Shown here: piece by piece, positions 5,990-8,224 of the stretch
Position numbering within the stretch: position 1 is the stretch's first letter
Layout of the letters: every line of letters begins with the position of its first letter
Assembly: GCA_024763135.1 (NCBI GenBank)
Contig: JANTGD010000146.1
Span: 1-8,224, forward strand
Length of the DNA stretch: 8,224 nt
Direction: 5' to 3'
DNA from: Thiotrichales bacterium
GTDB taxonomy: Bacteria > Pseudomonadota > Gammaproteobacteria > UWMA-0217
Translations under genes and position numbers: made by a program
Notes under the pieces: generated by a model
What the model was told of the DNA's origin: nothing
The model's database searches: none
The model's input: the letters and a program-made list of their open reading frames with translations, nothing else

Positions 5990-6020
5990 CCTTAACATCG
6001 GGGATCCTTTGTGTGAGGCC

Positions 6021-7415
6021 TCACTTAGGGTTGACCTGGTATGTACACGTACGGCGACAATCGAGCACGAAATCTAGAAATGCATCAATCCAAGGAGACT
6101 GGAGGGTATGGCGTAAGTGGGCATAGCTTGCCAAGAGATTATGCAAACGGACACCATCTGCGCCCGGTAAAATACCCGTGCCACGTTTGACCCGATAGGC
6201 ATAAGTAAGTGACGGAGAGACAGACGTCAACTCTGAGTAGTGGAATTCATGTCCTTTAATGCTGGCTTGGGTTTGAAAAGGCCAGGGATGAGCATCTGTC
6301 ACTTCTAATTGTATGTAACCGCGCCCTTTGGGACGATCAGACATTACGGTCGCTGCGGGGATCACTCCCACCATGTCAGCAGTATCTGTCCCCCAGACAA
6401 TCTTTTGGCTCAGATACATTAGACCACCGCATTCCGCGTACATGGGCATACCAACATCAAATGCCGCTGCAACCGCGCGTCTTAACTGCGTATTTTTTTG
6501 CAGGGCATGCATATGCGTCTCAGGAAACCCTCCGCCAATCAATAATGCATCGACGGGCGGTAATGATGGATCTTTAAGCGCATTGATACCAACGAGTTCT
6601 ACCCCAAGCGCGTTAAATCTTGCCAAATCATCAGCGTAGTAGAATCCGAATGCAGCGTCCTGGAAAATACCGATCTTGAGGCCACGATATTTGGTCACGT
6701 CAGGCAACCCAGCGTCGACCTTAGTCACTGGCGCAAGGTTATGGGCGCGAGCGAGTAACAAGTCCAAATTGACATGCTGCGTAACGAGGTTCGCTAATTT
6801 ATCGATAGCCTCGTTGGAAGCATGATCTTCATTGGCCGGCCTTAAACCCAAATGTCGCTCTTCGATCATAGCCTCATGCTGCCTCGGAATAGCTCCCAGC
6901 ACGGGTAATGCAGTATACCGCTCAATAGCAGATCTAAGCTTTTCTTCATGCCGCGGTCCGGCAACACGATTGAGTATAACGCCGAGGAATTGCACATCAG
7001 GATCAAACACCTGATAACCTTTGATAAGGGGCGCTATACCACGTGTAACGCCGCTGGCATCAAGGACGAGAACAACTGGCAGGTTTAAGAATTTGGCTAA
7101 AGCCGCATTACAATCACGACCTTCGAGGTCCATGCCATCATAGAGACCTTTGTTTCCCTCGACCAACACAACATCCGCATCATGACGATAACGTTCAAAA
7201 CTGCTTTGTATTTCATCTCGTGTGCTGGTGTAGAAATCGAGATTGACGCAGGCGCGTTGCGTTGCATGGCTGAGCCAGATTGGATCAATATAATCAGGGC
7301 CTTTTTTAAACGCTTGAACCCTGAAGCCTTGTTGGCGTAACGCTGCTGATAGCCCTAAGCTGAGAGTAGTTTTTCCAGACGACTTGTGCGCGGCAGAAAT
7401 ATAGAAGCCAAGCAT
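6021..7415 (-). CDS. dsrN: DsrN, siroheme amidase (cobyrinate a,c-diamide synthase-like)
   Basis: The 464-residue protein has the CbiA/CobB architecture and usual length. An N-terminal dethiobiotin-synthetase-like ATPase domain opens with the P-loop SAAHKSSGKTT (7-17) and carries KKGPDYIDP (37-45) and EGNKGLYDG (86-94). The C-terminal class I glutamine amidotransferase-like domain has GGGFPET (294-300), the nucleophile Cys329 in AECGGLMYL, GHEFHYSE (388-395) and a late His (SYAHLRH, 430-436). Such enzymes activate a carboxylate with ATP and transfer ammonia from glutamine. In reverse-Dsr bacteria the homologue DsrN amidates siroheme for the DsrAB sulfite reductase, and its position after dsrP supports that assignment over cobalamin synthesis. 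All expected catalytic regions are intact. The ATG at 7415 has only a weak AGG upstream, inside the palindrome CCTAATTAGG (7421-7430). The stop codon lies within a 12-bp palindrome, GTGAGGCCTCAC (6013-6024). Confidence 0.93.
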   Translation of the reverse strand: MLGFYISAAHKSSGKTTLSLGLSAALRQQGFRVQAFKKGPDYIDPIWLSHATQRACVNLDFYTSTRDEIQSSFERYRHDADVVLVEGNKGLYDGMDLEGRDCNAALAKFLNLPVVLVLDASGVTRGIAPLIKGYQVFDPDVQFLGVILNRVAGPRHEEKLRSAIERYTALPVLGAIPRQHEAMIEERHLGLRPANEDHASNEAIDKLANLVTQHVNLDLLLARAHNLAPVTKVDAGLPDVTKYRGLKIGIFQDAAFGFYYADDLARFNALGVELVGINALKDPSLPPVDALLIGGGFPETHMHALQKNTQLRRAVAAAFDVGMPMYAECGGLMYLSQKIVWGTDTADMVGVIPAATVMSDRPKGRGYIQLEVTDAHPWPFQTQASIKGHEFHYSELTSVSPSLTYAYRVKRGTGILPGADGVRLHNLLASYAHLRHTLQSPWIDAFLDFVLDCRRTCTYQVNPK

Positions 7416-7712
7416 AAAAACCTAATTAGGAAGAGATAGGAATAGCACTAACAATCAGCACATGGGGCCAAAAATCATGATATCCACAACCCAACTCGGC
7501 ATATCCTTCATTCAAATCTTTGCAATGCCAGCTCTTTTAACTGTCTGATTATGCGAGCATAAAAGATGTGACGAAGTTGTCCGAATTTACGAAGACAATC
7601 CGTCGTTGGCGGATATTACGACTCATTAACGCATTGAGCTAGAAATTTCGAACAAAGATCACTCTTTAGGGTGGTGTTCGACTGCTACGACTAACTCGCC
7701 CGAGTTAATGAC
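7416..7712. other. 297-bp spacer between dsrP and dsrN
   Basis: No gene is evident. It holds the palindrome CCTAATTAGG (7421-7430) directly before dsrN, a nested inverted repeat TTATGC-GA-GCATAA (7549-7562) flanked by CTTTTA/TAAAAG (7534-7539, 7560-7565), and a hairpin just after the dsrP stop (7692-7707). The gap is longer than expected for genes of one operon, so dsrN may have its own promoter, but I see no clear -35/-10 pair. Confidence 0.5.
7692..7707 (-). terminator. hairpin just downstream of dsrP
   Basis: TAACTC (7692-7697) and GAGTTA (7702-7707) form a perfect 6-bp stem with a GCCC loop, 5 bp after the dsrP stop codon. The stem is AT-rich at its base and no T-run follows on the minus strand, so it may stabilise or pause the transcript rather than end it. 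Confidence 0.25.
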
Positions 7713-8224
7713 CTACTTTGCTTTATGATGCGCAGGATCCACAACCGCATCTGCCAACGACTCTGGTAGAAACGGAAGAATTTTGACCGCCAACGCAACA
7801 ATAATCAACGCGACCGACACGCCCCCTAAGCCCAGAAGTAATTCCCATAAACTTGGCACGTACGTATTAACGATTCCATCGTTGAAACTACTGCTCACTT
7901 CAGCGCCAGGGAATAATATGAGCGGGTATGCCTGGCCACCGATGATTGTTACATACATTTGAAAAAATCCGCCGAGTATCACGAGCACAGCTGCTAATAC
8001 AAGGTATTTACGCTCTTTACTCGTCTTTGGATGATAGACAAGAGCAAATGGAGCTAACAGGCCCAAACCAATCTGTCCAACCCAAAATGCAAGGGCATAC
8101 GGCCAGCCTCCATTTTGGCCGACTAAAATGAAGGCCTCAAATCCATGATGCTCGGTCGCATAAAGGTTGGTGATATGAAAAACTACTAGAAAGTAAAATA
8201 CGGACGCAATAAAAACGCCGAGCA
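7713..8224 (-). CDS. dsrP: DsrP, NrfD/PsrC-type membrane subunit (C-terminal part)
   Basis: The frame is open to the right edge, so only the C-terminal 169 residues are seen and the start is outside the window; full-length DsrP is around 400 residues. The visible part is very hydrophobic, with about four membrane helices, and contains HITNLYATEHH, FQMYVTIIGGQAYP and GAEVSSSFNDG. These are features of the NrfD-like subunit of the DsrMKJOP complex, the inner-membrane module exchanging electrons between quinone and the cytoplasmic Dsr reactions. The sequence ends in a short polar tail, HHKAK. The identification rests on these motifs and on dsrN following on the same strand. An in-frame TTG at 8066 is not the real start, because the conserved NrfD sequence continues upstream of it without a stop. 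Confidence 0.9.
   Translation of the reverse strand, partial: LGVFIASVFYFLVVFHITNLYATEHHGFEAFILVGQNGGWPYALAFWVGQIGLGLLAPFALVYHPKTSKERKYLVLAAVLVILGGFFQMYVTIIGGQAYPLILFPGAEVSSSFNDGIVNTYVPSLWELLLGLGGVSVALIIVALAVKILPFLPESLADAVVDPAHHKAK

Larger units (their letters stand above)
5067..6020. other. 954-bp noncoding spacer between dsrN and dsrR with strong secondary structure
   Basis: In the known dsr clusters dsrN and dsrR are adjacent. Here nearly 1 kb separates them. Open frames occur on both strands (for example plus 5132-5602, minus 5369-5683), but none shows a recognisable protein motif, and the opposed frames lie over strongly self-complementary DNA. The stretch contains tandem TTAGCGA repeats near dsrR (5095-5111), a structured block (5386-5586), a hairpin (5761-5797), a dispersed repeat copy (5953-5968), and a palindrome across the dsrN stop codon (6013-6024). 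I see no complete insertion sequence, tRNA or CRISPR array. Confidence 0.7.

Noticed and set aside
6021..7415. Cobalamin biosynthesis gene (cbiA/cobB) as the identity of the CbiA-like gene
   Set aside because: The fold is shared, but its position directly after dsrP and before dsrR, with no other cobalamin genes, fits DsrN better.
7500..7625. Minus-strand open stretch of about 35 codons in the dsrP-dsrN spacer, rich in Arg, Leu and Lys
   Set aside because: It has no usable start codon near its beginning and no ribosome binding site; at most it is a gene remnant.

Overview
The window comes from a sulfur-oxidising proteobacterium that uses the reverse dissimilatory sulfite reductase (Dsr) pathway, most likely a gamma- or betaproteobacterium. 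The evidence is a minus-strand run dsrP (partial, at the right edge) - dsrN - dsrR. This is the distal gene order of the dsrABEFHCMKLJOPNRS cluster known from Allochromatium vinosum and Thiobacillus denitrificans. All convincing genes lie on the minus strand, so transcription runs from right to left.

Right part (8224 to 6021): the C-terminal 169 residues of DsrP, a NrfD-type membrane quinone-interacting subunit of DsrMKJOP; a 297-bp spacer; then full-length DsrN, a CbiA-like glutamine-dependent amidase expected to make siroheme amide for DsrAB. A spacer of about 950 bp (6020 to 5067) follows and splits dsrN from dsrR. It has no credible gene, but it contains a strongly self-complementary stretch of about 200 nt (5386-5586), a further hairpin (5761-5797), and one copy of a 16-bp sequence that recurs exactly in the other long spacer of the window.

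Middle part (5066 to 2712): dsrR (cysteine-free A-type scaffold-like protein), then a soluble GAF-domain histidine kinase of the NarX/NreB class and a NarL-type response regulator. The three genes are 15 and 12 bp apart, so they probably form one operon. The two-component pair sits where dsrS is found in A. vinosum.

Left part (2711 to 1): a 520-bp spacer with repeats, a single-domain rhodanese-like sulfurtransferase, a DNA-deoxyinosine (hypoxanthine) glycosylase of the uracil-DNA glycosylase superfamily, and an unusual four-helix membrane protein carrying one c-type haem motif. The last gene is preceded by a well-spaced FNR-type site and -10 box, consistent with oxygen-dependent control.

Together the window joins reverse-Dsr sulfur oxidation (DsrP electron transfer, DsrN cofactor maturation, DsrR), sulfane-sulfur handling (rhodanese) and redox signalling (GAF kinase/NarL pair, FNR-type promoter). 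The most unusual parts are the structured noncoding insert between dsrN and dsrR and the linkage of dsrR to a two-component system.
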